A stretch of 56,152 nt of DNA from XN24 sp047921455 (GTDB lineage Bacteria; Pseudomonadota; Gammaproteobacteria; Steroidobacterales; XN24), in the NCBI GenBank assembly GCA_047921455.1, contig JBLRWC010000015.1:1-56152 (forward strand), given 5' to 3'. The notes beneath the pieces are model-generated. The model was given only the letters and a program-made list of their open reading frames with translations, ran no database searches and was not told where the DNA came from. Made by a program: the position numbers and the translations under genes. Positions 42,934-53,219 of the stretch are shown one piece after another. The stretch's first letter is position 1; each line of letters begins with the position of its first letter.

Positions 42934-45174
42934 TCATGGCGCCTTCACGGGTAGCGGCACCGGCCGTCCGACGGCGTAACCCTGCACGAAATCGACTTTC
43001 AGCGCGCGCACCAGCTCGAAAGCGCGCTCGGTCTCGACATGCTCGGCGACCACCTTGATGCCGAGCGTGCGCGCCAGCTCGATCATCGCCGTCACCATGG
43101 CGATGCTGACGTCATCGGTGCCCAGGCCGCGAATGAAGGCGCCGTCGATCTTCAGGTAATCCATCGACAGCTGCTTCAGATTCGCGAATGAGCCGAGCCC
43201 GCTGCCGAAATCATCCAGCGCGAACTGGCAACCGAGGCCATGGAGCACGGCCACGAACCGCGCCGTATGGCTCATGTTGGCGGCCACCACCGACTCGGAC
43301 AGTTCAAAACAGACTTGCTCGGGGCGCACACCGCTGCGATCCAGGTTCTCGACGACGAATTCGAGGAACTGCGGATCGCCGAGCGTCTGGCTCGAGATAT
43401 TCACCGCCACGCTGCGGCCCTTGGGGAGCTTCAATGTGCCGGCCGCAATGGCTGCGAAAGTGGCCTGCAGGACCCAGCGATCCACGCTGGGCATCAGGTG
43501 GTAGCGCTCCGCTGCCTGCATGAAATCCGTCGGCTGGCTCTCGACGCCGTGCTCGTCTTTCAGGCGCAACAGCACCTCGCAGGCCGGGCCGACGTCCGGG
43601 CGGCCGTCCACGGCCACGATCGGCTGGGTGTGGAGTTCGAAACGATTTTCCTTGAGGGCTGCCTGCAGGCGCTGGAGCCAGACGATCTCGCCGCGCTGGC
43701 GCGCGATGGCCTCGTCGCGCGCCGAATAGACATGCACGCGGCCGCGGCCCTGCTGTTTCGCGATGTAGCAGGCCGAATCCGCGGCGCTGAGCGAGTCCTC
43801 GATCGAGCCGCTTTCCGGGCCGACCTGGACCAGCCCGACGCTGATCCCGACGGTGAATATCTTGTCGCGCCACACGAAACGGTAATCGCGGATGGCCGCG
43901 CAGACGTCGTCGGCAATCTGCCGGGCCTTTTCCAGCGGGCAGCCGAGCAGCAACAGGCCGAACTCGTCGCCGCCGACCCGCGCGACGATATCGGAATCGC
44001 GGACCTGGTCTTTCAATATGCCGGCGATCTCGCGCAGCATGCCGTCGCCGGCGGTGTGCCCGCTGGTGTCGTTGACCTGCTTGAAGCGGTCCAGGTCCAG
44101 GTAACAAAGCACATGGTTGCTGTTGCCGGCCTGGCTGCTTTTCAGCGCCCCTTCCAGGCGTCGCTCGAACTCGCGCCGGTTGGCTAGCCCGGTGAGGGGA
44201 TCATGGCTGGCCTGGTATGACATCTGGCGGGTCAGGCCCCGCAACTCGGAGACGTCGCGCAACACCACCACGCAGCCCCCGATTTCATTGCCGGCTGCCC
44301 GGATCGGCGACGCGCGGAGCTCGACCGAGAATTCCCTGGCCGAAGCGCGCGCAATGAGCAGCGCGCGGCGACCGAGATCGACGCGCCGGCGCTCCTTCAG
44401 GCAGCGGGCGACCGGGTCGCCGAGCGTGCGGCGGTCAGTCTCGTCGACAAGCCCCACGACATCGGTGAGCGAGCGGCCGCGCGCAAGATCACGTGAGCAG
44501 CCGAGCAACGTCTCGGCGGCCGAATTGAGATAATCGATCTGGCCGCGCATGTCGGTGGTGATCACGCCTTCGCTGATGGACTCCAGCGTGGCCTCCGCGA
44601 CGCGCGTACCCTGCTGGCGGGCCGAGCTGACCACCTGGTCGCGGGTCGCGCGCACGACCGTACCAACCACGCTGCTGCCCGCCGGCAGCGGAAAGCCTGT
44701 CAGCTCGCACTCGATGGCCACGTCATGGCCGTCGCGCAATCGCAGCCGCACCGCCGATTGGCGCCCGGCGCGGCGGGCCTTCAGCCAGGCGGCGAGATCT
44801 CCCGCCTGCTCCGCCTCGACCATATCGGCCAGGCGGCACCCCGCGAGTGGCTCGCCGGCGCCGAGCAGCGCCTCGGCGCCGGCATTCGCATACTGGATTT
44901 CGTCGTCATGCAGCAACACCGCATCCTGCACGCGTTCCGCGAGCCGCATGAACAGCGGCTGATCACCCAGCACGGCAAGCGGATGGGCGCCAACAGCGCC
45001 TCGCTCGACCGGCGCCGAGCGCGAACCCGCCCGCGCGGTCGTGGGCTCGCTAACCTCGGACATGAGCAGTGGCAGGGCGCCGCCCCCCTCGTGCGAGGGG
45101 GTCCGCCGGCGCCAGAAAAGCACTGCGAGCAGGCCGATCGCGGCGGCCACGGCGGTGATTGTCAGCGCCGCCAT
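42934..45174 (-). CDS. Membrane-anchored PAS-GGDEF-EAL c-di-GMP signalling protein
   Basis: Predicted to make and/or break cyclic di-GMP. The 746-residue product has an N-terminal membrane helix (about 3-22), two PAS-like regions (about 75-185 and 195-315), a GGDEF domain (about 320-485) with an intact active-site RVGGDEFGLLL, and an EAL domain (about 500-740). The EAL signature is EVL (CEVLLRLKDEHG), with Glu kept; VNISSQTL, FELSESVV, DDFGSGLGSF and DYLKIDGAFI are present. Either activity is possible. The ATG at 45172-45174 follows an in-frame GTG. It lies 30 bases after thiC on the same strand, with no known functional link. Confidence 0.92.
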   Translation of the reverse strand: MAALTITAVAAAIGLLAVLFWRRRTPSHEGGGALPLLMSEVSEPTTARAGSRSAPVERGAVGAHPLAVLGDQPLFMRLAERVQDAVLLHDDEIQYANAGAEALLGAGEPLAGCRLADMVEAEQAGDLAAWLKARRAGRQSAVRLRLRDGHDVAIECELTGFPLPAGSSVVGTVVRATRDQVVSSARQQGTRVAEATLESISEGVITTDMRGQIDYLNSAAETLLGCSRDLARGRSLTDVVGLVDETDRRTLGDPVARCLKERRRVDLGRRALLIARASAREFSVELRASPIRAAGNEIGGCVVVLRDVSELRGLTRQMSYQASHDPLTGLANRREFERRLEGALKSSQAGNSNHVLCYLDLDRFKQVNDTSGHTAGDGMLREIAGILKDQVRDSDIVARVGGDEFGLLLLGCPLEKARQIADDVCAAIRDYRFVWRDKIFTVGISVGLVQVGPESGSIEDSLSAADSACYIAKQQGRGRVHVYSARDEAIARQRGEIVWLQRLQAALKENRFELHTQPIVAVDGRPDVGPACEVLLRLKDEHGVESQPTDFMQAAERYHLMPSVDRWVLQATFAAIAAGTLKLPKGRSVAVNISSQTLGDPQFLEFVVENLDRSGVRPEQVCFELSESVVAANMSHTARFVAVLHGLGCQFALDDFGSGLGSFANLKQLSMDYLKIDGAFIRGLGTDDVSIAMVTAMIELARTLGIKVVAEHVETERAFELVRALKVDFVQGYAVGRPVPLPVKAP

Positions 45175-45204
45175 CACGGGCCTACCCGCCCGCCTCGCGA
45201 ATTG

Positions 45205-47097
<1,893 letters not shown>

Positions 47098-47344
47098 TGG
47101 AATCCCTTGGTTTGCAAGACTGACATCCTTTCCGGGACATCGAGACAATATAATGAACCACGGGGCTGGTGACCCGCCGCCGTCCTCGAGACGGTGCAGC
47201 TTAGCCCATGACCACCGACACCCGAACCGCCATTAACCATAATGCAGAGATCACTGCTTGTCACATACACCAGAAGCCACTAACCTCAACATCCTCCCAC
47301 CGCGCAGCGACGCGTCTCAGCGCCCGCAACAATGGCCCGCAATC

Positions 47345-47995
47345 ATGGACTATGAAACCGCTCGCCAAAGAATGATCGGCCACCAGCTGCGCGCATGGGA
47401 GGTGGTCGACGACCGGGTCGTGGCGGTGATGGCCGCCTTGCCTCGCGAACGCTTTGTGCCGCCCGACTGGCGCGAACTCGCGTACGCCGACACGGAAATA
47501 CCGCTCGGCCACGGCCGGATACTGGCGCCGCCCAAGATCCAGGGCCGCGCCCTGCAGGCGCTGCTGCCCCAGGCGGGCGAAAGCGCGTTGGAAATCGGCA
47601 GCGGCTGCGGCTACCTTAGCGCCTGCCTGGCCGCGCTGGCCGATCGCGTGACTGCCGTTGAAGCGGTACCTGAACTGGCGGACACCGCGCGGCGTAACCT
47701 GGCGGCGCTTGCTATCGATAATGTCGAGGTGCTCGAGGGCGATCCCCTCGCGATGGAATTGCCGGGCGGTTTCGATGTCGTATGCATCAACGGTTCGCTG
47801 CCGGCCCGGAGCGAACGCTTCGAGCGCCTGCTAGCCGTTGGCGGTCGCCTGTTCGTCGTCACGGGCCAGCCACCGATCATGGCGGCCCGACTGGTCACGC
47901 GCAAGAATGAATCCGAGTGGCACGTGGCCGGCGTATTCGAGACCTGCCTGCCGCCGCTGGATAACGCGCCGCCGCCTCCGGAGTTCGTTTTCTGA
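47345..47995 (+). CDS. pcm: Protein-L-isoaspartate O-methyltransferase family protein
   Basis: Class I methyltransferase of the PCMT family, which repairs isoaspartyl residues using SAM. The 216-residue product starts MDYETARQRMIGHQLRAWEV at ATG 47345 and shows LPRERFVP, the family ILAPPKIQGRALQALLP, and SAM motif I ALEIGSGCGYLSACLA followed by VTAVEAVPELA. Members found next to a rhodanese and tolC, as here, are often somewhat divergent from the main Pcm and may have another substrate. The open frame upstream to 47258 lacks similarity. Confidence 0.85.
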   Translation: MDYETARQRMIGHQLRAWEVVDDRVVAVMAALPRERFVPPDWRELAYADTEIPLGHGRILAPPKIQGRALQALLPQAGESALEIGSGCGYLSACLAALADRVTAVEAVPELADTARRNLAALAIDNVEVLEGDPLAMELPGGFDVVCINGSLPARSERFERLLAVGGRLFVVTGQPPIMAARLVTRKNESEWHVAGVFETCLPPLDNAPPPPEFVF

Positions 47996-48017
47996 GTCAT
48001 GTTTCTTCGCAGCACAG

Positions 48018-48350
48018 ATGGTTATCGCTATGGTTAAAGAAATGACTCCGGTGCAGTTCAAGGCGCGCGCCGAAACCGGCTGGGCGCCGATCCTGCTGGA
48101 CGTTCGCGAGGCGTGGGAACTGGCGATCGCGCGCCTCGACGAGGCAGCCCACATTCCCATGGGCGAAGTGCCGGCGCGCCTGGCGGAACTGGACCGGGAT
48201 CGCGATATCGTCGTGCTGTGCCGCAGCGGGGGCCGCAGCGCGCAGGTTGCCGGATTTCTTGAGCAACAGGGGTTCGAGAAAGTCTGGAACCTGGCCGGCG
48301 GTATCCTCGCCTGGTCAGACCAGCTCGATTCGTCTATCCCGCAGTATTGA
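48018..48350 (+). CDS. Rhodanese-like domain protein
   Basis: Single rhodanese domain of 110 residues, cytoplasmic, with the active-site loop VLCRSGGRSAQVAG that holds a persulfide-forming Cys, and WAPILLDVREAWELAIARLD. The start is uncertain: ATG at 48018, 48030 or 48039; none has a strong ribosome site. It follows pcm by 22 bases and precedes tolC. The physiological sulfur donor and acceptor are unknown. Confidence 0.88.
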   Translation: MVIAMVKEMTPVQFKARAETGWAPILLDVREAWELAIARLDEAAHIPMGEVPARLAELDRDRDIVVLCRSGGRSAQVAGFLEQQGFEKVWNLAGGILAWSDQLDSSIPQY

Positions 48351-48392
48351 TGACGCGCTGCCCGCGGGGGCTTGCCTGCCGACAAGCGATAT

Positions 48393-48416
48393 GGTGATAT
48401 AGATCACTATATCACC
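48393..48416. promoter_or_regulatory. Palindromic operator-like site upstream of tolC
   Basis: GGTGATATA (48393-48401) and TATATCACC (48408-48416) are perfect 9-base inverted arms around GATCAC. A nested palindrome GTGAT-ATAG-ATCAC (48394-48407) has the layout of CRP/FNR-family sites. A possible promoter overlaps: TTGCCT at 48372-48377 and TGATAT at 48395-48400, spaced by 17 bases. The site ends 31 bases before the tolC ATG, so a bound regulator would probably repress. The regulator is not identifiable. Confidence 0.5.
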
Positions 48417-48447
48417 TGTCCTTCACTCGTATTTCAAGGATCGACCG

Positions 48448-49902
48448 ATGAACCGCTACCGCCTGCCGATGCTGCTTGCAGTCCTGGCCCTGCTTGCCGC
48501 GCCCCAAGCCGAGGCCGCCAGCCTGCTGACCGCATACCGGGATGCACTGCGCAGCGACCCCACCCTGCGTGAAGCTGCCGCCACCCGACTCGCCGCACTC
48601 GAGGCGCGGCCGCAGGCGCGCGCGGCGCTGCTGCCACAGATCGAGGCGACCGGCAGCTACGAGCATCGCTACAGCGACGGCACGCAGACGTTCACCCAGC
48701 AACTCGAGAGCGGCGAGGTGGTGACCATCACCACCGGTTTCGAGCAGGACGTGGAACCGGCGAGGTCCTGGCAATTGCGGCTCACCCAGACCCTGTTTCG
48801 CTGGGACCAGTGGGTGGCGCTGCGGCAGTCCGACAAGCAACTGGCGCGGGCCGAGGCCGAGTTCCGCGCCGCCGAGCAGGACCTGATGGCGCGGGTGGCG
48901 CAGCGGTACTTTGAAATCCTGGGTGCGCGCGCCACGCTGCAGGCCGCCGAAGCCGCCAAGGAAGCCATCGGCCGGCAGCTGGAGCAGGCCGAGAAGCGTT
49001 TCGAGGTCGGCTTGTCGGCCATCACCGACGTCCAGGAAGCCCAGGCCAGTTTCGATGCCGCGACCGCGACCGTCATCGAGGCCAAGCGCTCATTCGCGGT
49101 CGCCCGGGAATTTTTGCGCGAGATCACCGGCGAGTACTACGAGGGCATCGCGGATGCAGCCCCCGGCACGCCGCTGGTTTCGCCGGAACCCCTCGACGTG
49201 GATGAGTGGGTCAGCACCGCCCTGGCGCGGAATCTCAGCCTGGAGGCGGCCCGGCTCGGCGCCGAAATCAGCCGCGATGAAATCGATGCGCGCCGCAGCG
49301 GCCACTACCCGGCGCTGGAATTGTTTGTCGCGCGCGGCAGCACGCGCATCGACGCGGAACGCCGCGATCGAGCGCAGGCCTTGCCGGGCGAGCCGACGCC
49401 GGCACTCGGTCCGGCGAGGCCCGCCGACAGCAATACCTCGCAGGACAGCATCGGCGTACAGGTGCGGGTGCCCATCTACTCGGGCGGCGCGGTGGCCTCG
49501 CGGGTCCGGCAGGCGACGCACCAGCACCAGGCCAGCCAGCAACAGCTCGAGCGGACGGCGCGCCAGACCGAGCGCCAGACCCGCGACTCGTTCCTGTCGG
49601 TGAATGCCGAGATCAGCCGCGTCCAGGCCCTTGCGCAAGCCGTGCAATCCAGCCAGACGGCGCTGCGGGCCACCGAGGCCGGCTTCGAAGTCGGTACGCG
49701 CACCACGGTCGACGTGCTGCAGTCGCGCCGCCAGTTGTTCGAAGCGCAGCGCGATTACGCCAATAGCCGCTATACCTACCTGGTCAATGCCTTGTTGCTG
49801 AAACAGGCCGCCGGCATCCTGCGAGAAGCGGATATCGAAGAAGTGGACGGCTGGCTCACGCCCGCCGACGAGGTACCGCTACCGACCCAGGACACGCGCT
49901 GA
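48448..49902 (+). CDS. tolC: TolC family outer membrane efflux/secretion channel
   Basis: Trimeric outer-membrane duct used by tripartite efflux pumps and type I secretion. The 484-residue product has a signal peptide (residues 1-23, cut near AEA-A), and two repeats of the TolC fold: ASLLTAYRDALRSDPTLREA, the FRWDQWVALRQSDKQLARAE helix, and in the second half VRVPIYSGGAVASRVRQA with FEVGTRTTVDVLQSRRQLFE. AAGGA lies about 8 bases before the ATG. No membrane-fusion or pump genes are adjacent, so it may serve several pumps. Confidence 0.94.
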   Translation: MNRYRLPMLLAVLALLAAPQAEAASLLTAYRDALRSDPTLREAAATRLAALEARPQARAALLPQIEATGSYEHRYSDGTQTFTQQLESGEVVTITTGFEQDVEPARSWQLRLTQTLFRWDQWVALRQSDKQLARAEAEFRAAEQDLMARVAQRYFEILGARATLQAAEAAKEAIGRQLEQAEKRFEVGLSAITDVQEAQASFDAATATVIEAKRSFAVAREFLREITGEYYEGIADAAPGTPLVSPEPLDVDEWVSTALARNLSLEAARLGAEISRDEIDARRSGHYPALELFVARGSTRIDAERRDRAQALPGEPTPALGPARPADSNTSQDSIGVQVRVPIYSGGAVASRVRQATHQHQASQQQLERTARQTERQTRDSFLSVNAEISRVQALAQAVQSSQTALRATEAGFEVGTRTTVDVLQSRRQLFEAQRDYANSRYTYLVNALLLKQAAGILREADIEEVDGWLTPADEVPLPTQDTR

Positions 49903-49917
49903 GGCCTGCCGACAGGC

Positions 49918-51189
49918 TCAGGCGCCTGTCTTGAGCAGCGGCGCGAGCAAGGCGCGCAGGCGATTCAAAGCGCCGCCGCTGTCGATGAACACCCGGTGGG
50001 CGCGTTCGCCGCGCGCCTGCCGCAAGACCGGGTCACCCAGCAGCGATGCCATCGCGGCGCCGAGTTCAGCCGCGTCATTCACCAGCTGCAAGGCGTCCGC
50101 CTCCTGCAGCAAAGTCGCAATGTCCTCGGCGTTGAAGTTGTGCGGCCCGGTGACGATGGGCAGCGCCAGCACGGCGGGCTCGAGCAGATTATGCCCACCG
50201 ATCGGCACGAGGCTGCCGCCGACAAAGGCTGCGTCCGCGGCAGCATAGAAGTGCGGCAACTCGCCGAGACTGTCCACCAGGTAGACCGGCTGGTCCGGCA
50301 CCGGCGCTTCGCCCAGCGAGCGCCGGCCGAACGTAACGCCACGCGCCTTCAGCATGTCCGCGACGCCGTCAAAACGATCCGGATGGCGCGGCACGATGAG
50401 CAACAAGGCGTCCGGCAACTGCGCGCACACGGTTTCGTGCGCTATCAGCGCCGCTTCCTCCTCCCCCGCGTGGGTGCTGGCCGCGATCCAGACCGGCCGG
50501 TCCGCCATTTGACTGCGGCGAAACGCCACGCCGGCCTCGGTCATACCCGGCGGAAAGTCCAGGTCGGCCTTCAGGTTGCCGGCAACGATGGTGCGCTCGG
50601 GAGCGGCGCCCAGCGAACGAAAGCGTTCGGCATCCTGTTCGCTCTGCGCGGCGATCACGATGCCATGCGACAGCGCCTGGCGGAACAGGCCGATAAATCG
50701 CTGGTAACGCTGCACCGAGCGCGGTGAAATCCGCGCGTTCGCCAGCACCAGCGGCACGCCGCGTGCTCCGCACACGGCATACATGTTCGGCCACAGCTCC
50801 GTTTCCATGACGATCGCCAGCACCGGCTGCATCCGATTGAAAAAGCGGCGCACTGAACCGATGCTGTCGTAGGGCGCATAACTATGCAGGACCTCGCCGC
50901 CAAACAGGTCCTGCACGCGCTGCGCACCGGTCGGCGTCGCCGTCGTCACCACGATCGGATACTGCGGATAATCCTGGCGCAACGCCGCGATCAGCGACGA
51001 GGCGGCCACCACCTCGCCCACCGACACCGCATGCACCCAGATGCTCGGCCGGTCCAGGCGACTGCGACCGAAACCGAAGCGCTCCTCGAAGCGTTCCCAG
51101 TAGGCGCGGTTGCCGAACCCCTTCCAGAGCAACAGCAGGGCGACCAACGGGGTCGCGAGATACGAAACAAGAATGTAGATGCGGTGCAA
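49918..51189 (-). CDS. waaA: 3-deoxy-D-manno-octulosonic acid transferase
   Basis: Transfers Kdo from CMP-Kdo to lipid IVA at the inner-membrane face. The 423-residue product has an N-terminal anchor helix, WVHAVSVGEVVAASSLIAAL with the acceptor-side Glu, VMETELWPNM, LVLANARISPRS, the donor-site STHAGEEEAAL and GGSLVPIGGHNLLEPAVLAL. The start is a TTG (51187-51189); no ATG or GTG lies near and similarity begins there. It converges on tolC. With a Kdo kinase nearby, the enzyme may add only one Kdo, an inference. Confidence 0.94.
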   Translation of the reverse strand: MHRIYILVSYLATPLVALLLLWKGFGNRAYWERFEERFGFGRSRLDRPSIWVHAVSVGEVVAASSLIAALRQDYPQYPIVVTTATPTGAQRVQDLFGGEVLHSYAPYDSIGSVRRFFNRMQPVLAIVMETELWPNMYAVCGARGVPLVLANARISPRSVQRYQRFIGLFRQALSHGIVIAAQSEQDAERFRSLGAAPERTIVAGNLKADLDFPPGMTEAGVAFRRSQMADRPVWIAASTHAGEEEAALIAHETVCAQLPDALLLIVPRHPDRFDGVADMLKARGVTFGRRSLGEAPVPDQPVYLVDSLGELPHFYAAADAAFVGGSLVPIGGHNLLEPAVLALPIVTGPHNFNAEDIATLLQEADALQLVNDAAELGAAMASLLGDPVLRQARGERAHRVFIDSGGALNRLRALLAPLLKTGA

Positions 51190-51256
51190 AACAGAACGCC
51201 CGAGAGGGTGCCCGGGATGTTAGCACAGGGACCCCGACCCTCCCGGCCCGGCTCGC

Positions 51257-51262
51257 TATAAT
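51257..51262 (+). promoter_or_regulatory. Putative -10 box of lpxL
   Basis: TATAAT on the plus strand. Its last two bases are the first two of an ATG (51261) that would otherwise be the longest lpxL start. A promoter here would put transcription start near 51269 and exclude that ATG, leaving the TTG at 51303. The -35 region is GC-rich and weak. Confidence 0.4.
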
Positions 51263-51302
51263 GCAGGCACACTTCGCCGGGCCACACGGATCGCACACTC
51301 CC

Positions 51303-52268
51303 TTGAGCACCGAGAAAATCCCCCTGTACCGCTTCCTGGCGCCGCGCTACTGGCCGATCTGGCTGGCGCTCGGTGTCGTGCGGCTGCTGGTGGCCTTGCC
51401 CTTCGGCGCGCAACTCGTCGCCGGCCGCGCCATCGGGCGACTCGGCTACCTTGGTGCGCGGCAGCGCCGCCAGATTGCCGCGCGCAATATTGAACTGGCT
51501 TTCCCGGAACTCGATCCGGCTGCGCGTCGCGCGCTGGTGCGGCGGCATTTCGAGGCGCTCGGCATGTCGCTCATTGAGACCGGGATGTGCTGGTGGGCGG
51601 ATGACGCACGGCTCGAGGGACGCGCGGAAATACGCGGCCTGGAGCATATCGAGGCCGCGCTGGCGGCCGGCCGGGGCGCGATCATGCTGACCGGCCACTT
51701 CACCACGCTCGACCTCGGCGGCCGTTTTTTGACCCGCAAGGCGCCGGTGAGCGCCATGTACCGGCCGCATCGCAACCCGCTATTCGAGGAAATCATGCGA
51801 CGCGGGCGCGAGCGCTCCGCCAAGCACGCTTTTTCAAAGCATGACGTGCGCGCGATGATCCGCGGCCTGCGCACCAACCATCTCATCTGGTACGCGCCGG
51901 ACCAGGCCCATAAGCGGGGCAAGTACAGTGCCGTGGTGCCCTTCTTCGGCGTGCCCGCACCAACCAACACGGCGACCGCGGTGTTCGCGCGGCTCGGCGA
52001 TGCGCCGGTAATCCCCTTCTTTCCGACCCGGCTGCCGGGCAAGGCCGGTTACCGGCTGGATATCCTCCCGCCGCTGGAGGGTTTCCCGAGTGGCGATCCG
52101 CAGGCAGATGCCGCGCGCATCAACCGGCTGCTCGAGGAACGCATCCGCTTGTGCCCGGAGCAATACCTCTGGGTACACCGTCGCTTCAAGACCGCCGGCG
52201 CGGATGGCCCCGATCATTACGGTCGCCTCGGGCGCAAGCGCAAGCGCAAGCCCGGTCAGCCGGCGTAA
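51303..52268 (+). CDS. lpxL: Lipid A biosynthesis lauroyl/late acyltransferase (LpxL/HtrB family)
   Basis: Adds a secondary acyl chain to Kdo2-lipid IVA at the inner membrane. The 321-residue form starts at TTG 51303 (MSTEKIPLYRFLAPRYWPIW); E. coli LpxL similarity begins at the PRYW block. ATG 51261 would add 14 residues but overlaps a TATAAT. Seen are one N-terminal membrane helix, the catalytic HX4D motif in LTGHFTTLDLGG, YRPHRNPLFEEIM, WYAPDQ and CPEQYLWVHRRFKT. The basic end is GRKRKRKPGQPA. The stop overlaps the convergent kdkA by 13 bases. Confidence 0.92.
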   Translation: MSTEKIPLYRFLAPRYWPIWLALGVVRLLVALPFGAQLVAGRAIGRLGYLGARQRRQIAARNIELAFPELDPAARRALVRRHFEALGMSLIETGMCWWADDARLEGRAEIRGLEHIEAALAAGRGAIMLTGHFTTLDLGGRFLTRKAPVSAMYRPHRNPLFEEIMRRGRERSAKHAFSKHDVRAMIRGLRTNHLIWYAPDQAHKRGKYSAVVPFFGVPAPTNTATAVFARLGDAPVIPFFPTRLPGKAGYRLDILPPLEGFPSGDPQADAARINRLLEERIRLCPEQYLWVHRRFKTAGADGPDHYGRLGRKRKRKPGQPA

Positions 52269-52957
52269 CCGGCCCGCAGCGCCGCCCAGTTCCCGGCATC
52301 GAAGGCGGGCGCGCCGGTCTCCGCGGCGACTTTCCTGAGGGAGCGCTCGAGGCGTTGCAAGTTGCGCGCCCGCCAGGCGCCGGGTGCACGCCAGCGGCCG
52401 CGATCGAAGTCCAGCAGCCAGGCGGCGCCGTTCGCATCCAGCAGGATATTGTGGGCATTCAGGTCGGCATGACAGGCGCCGGCGGCATGAAAGTCCCGCA
52501 GCACGCGGCCGATGCCGCGCCAGTCCACCGCGGCGCCGTCCGCCAAGCGCGCCGATAGCGGCGCTGCGTCGGGAATGCGGACCGTGGCGAGATCCGCAGT
52601 ATAGAAAAGCCCCTGCCGGCGCCAGCCCGCAGCGACGGGGCGCGGTACAGGCAGCCCGGCCGCATGCAGTTGCGCCAGCATGCGCCACTCGCGGAACGAC
52701 CGCGTGCGCGCTTCTCCTTGCCAGGCATAGCGGTCGGCGACCAGGCGGCCCGCAACGCCGCCACGGCAATAATGGCGCAAGGCCCATTGCCCGTCGCCGG
52801 CAGCGACGAACACCACCTGGCCGCGGCCGCGGCCGGCATGGCCCTCCAGGCGGTCTTGCCAGCGGCTCACCGCGAAGAAATCCTCACCCGGGGCGCTGAC
52901 CAGCGCCGGGTCATGCAAGACTGCCCAGTCCGGTCCGCGCGAAATCGCCGCGCTCAT
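52256..52957 (-). CDS. kdkA: 3-deoxy-D-manno-octulosonic acid kinase
   Basis: Kinase-fold enzyme that phosphorylates Kdo on LPS inner core. The 233-residue product starts at ATG 52955-52957 (MSAAISRGPDWAVLHDPALV) and shows RHYCRGGVAGRLVADRYAW, LPVPRPVAAGW, the catalytic loop CHADLNAHNILLD and metal-binding LLDFDRGRW. The protein is known from Haemophilus, Vibrio and Xanthomonas. It follows the small zinc-finger gene by 16 bases and probably shares its promoter. Confidence 0.9.
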   Translation of the reverse strand: MSAAISRGPDWAVLHDPALVSAPGEDFFAVSRWQDRLEGHAGRGRGQVVFVAAGDGQWALRHYCRGGVAGRLVADRYAWQGEARTRSFREWRMLAQLHAAGLPVPRPVAAGWRRQGLFYTADLATVRIPDAAPLSARLADGAAVDWRGIGRVLRDFHAAGACHADLNAHNILLDANGAAWLLDFDRGRWRAPGAWRARNLQRLERSLRKVAAETGAPAFDAGNWAALRAGYAG

Positions 52958-52973
52958 TGCGGCGCGTACCCGG

Positions 52974-53183
52974 TCAAGCCTCGGTGGCCGGTGCACCCAC
53001 CAACGTGTAGACCGCGCCACAATAGGGACACTTGGCACGCCCGGTCGCCTCGATGGGCAGGTAAACGCGGGGATGCGAATTCCAGAGCTTCATCGCGGGC
53101 GTCGGGCACGCCAACGGCAGATCCGCGCGGGTCACCTCGTAGTGCCGCTCGGCGTTGGCTTCGATGCGCTTGCTTTCATCCAT
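52974..53183 (-). CDS. Zinc-finger domain protein, zf-CHCC family
   Basis: 69-residue protein with a C-terminal CHCC zinc finger: Cys26 in ACPTP, HPRVYL with the His, then KCPYCGAVYTLVG. The family (PF10276) includes the mitochondrial complex I subunit NDUFS6; bacterial members have no settled function. GGGGAG precedes the ATG at a good distance. It lies between glnE and kdkA; similar small genes lie near glnE, ilvE or waa genes in other proteobacteria. Confidence 0.88.
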   Translation of the reverse strand: MDESKRIEANAERHYEVTRADLPLACPTPAMKLWNSHPRVYLPIEATGRAKCPYCGAVYTLVGAPATEA

Positions 53184-53206
53184 CTCGTCTCCCCTTGTCG
53201 CCGAGA

Positions 53207-53212
53207 ATTATA
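53207..53212 (-). promoter_or_regulatory. Putative -10 box of the zinc-finger/kdkA pair
   Basis: Reads TATAAT on the minus strand, between the glnE stop (53220) and the zinc-finger ATG (53183). The -35 would lie in the 3' end of glnE and is weak. It suggests that the pair is expressed apart from glnE. Confidence 0.4.
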
Positions 53213-53219
53213 CTGGCGC

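Noticed and set aside
49903..49917. A terminator between tolC and waaA from the small GCCTG/CAGGC hairpin
   Set aside because: The stem is about five base pairs and there is no T-run on either strand.
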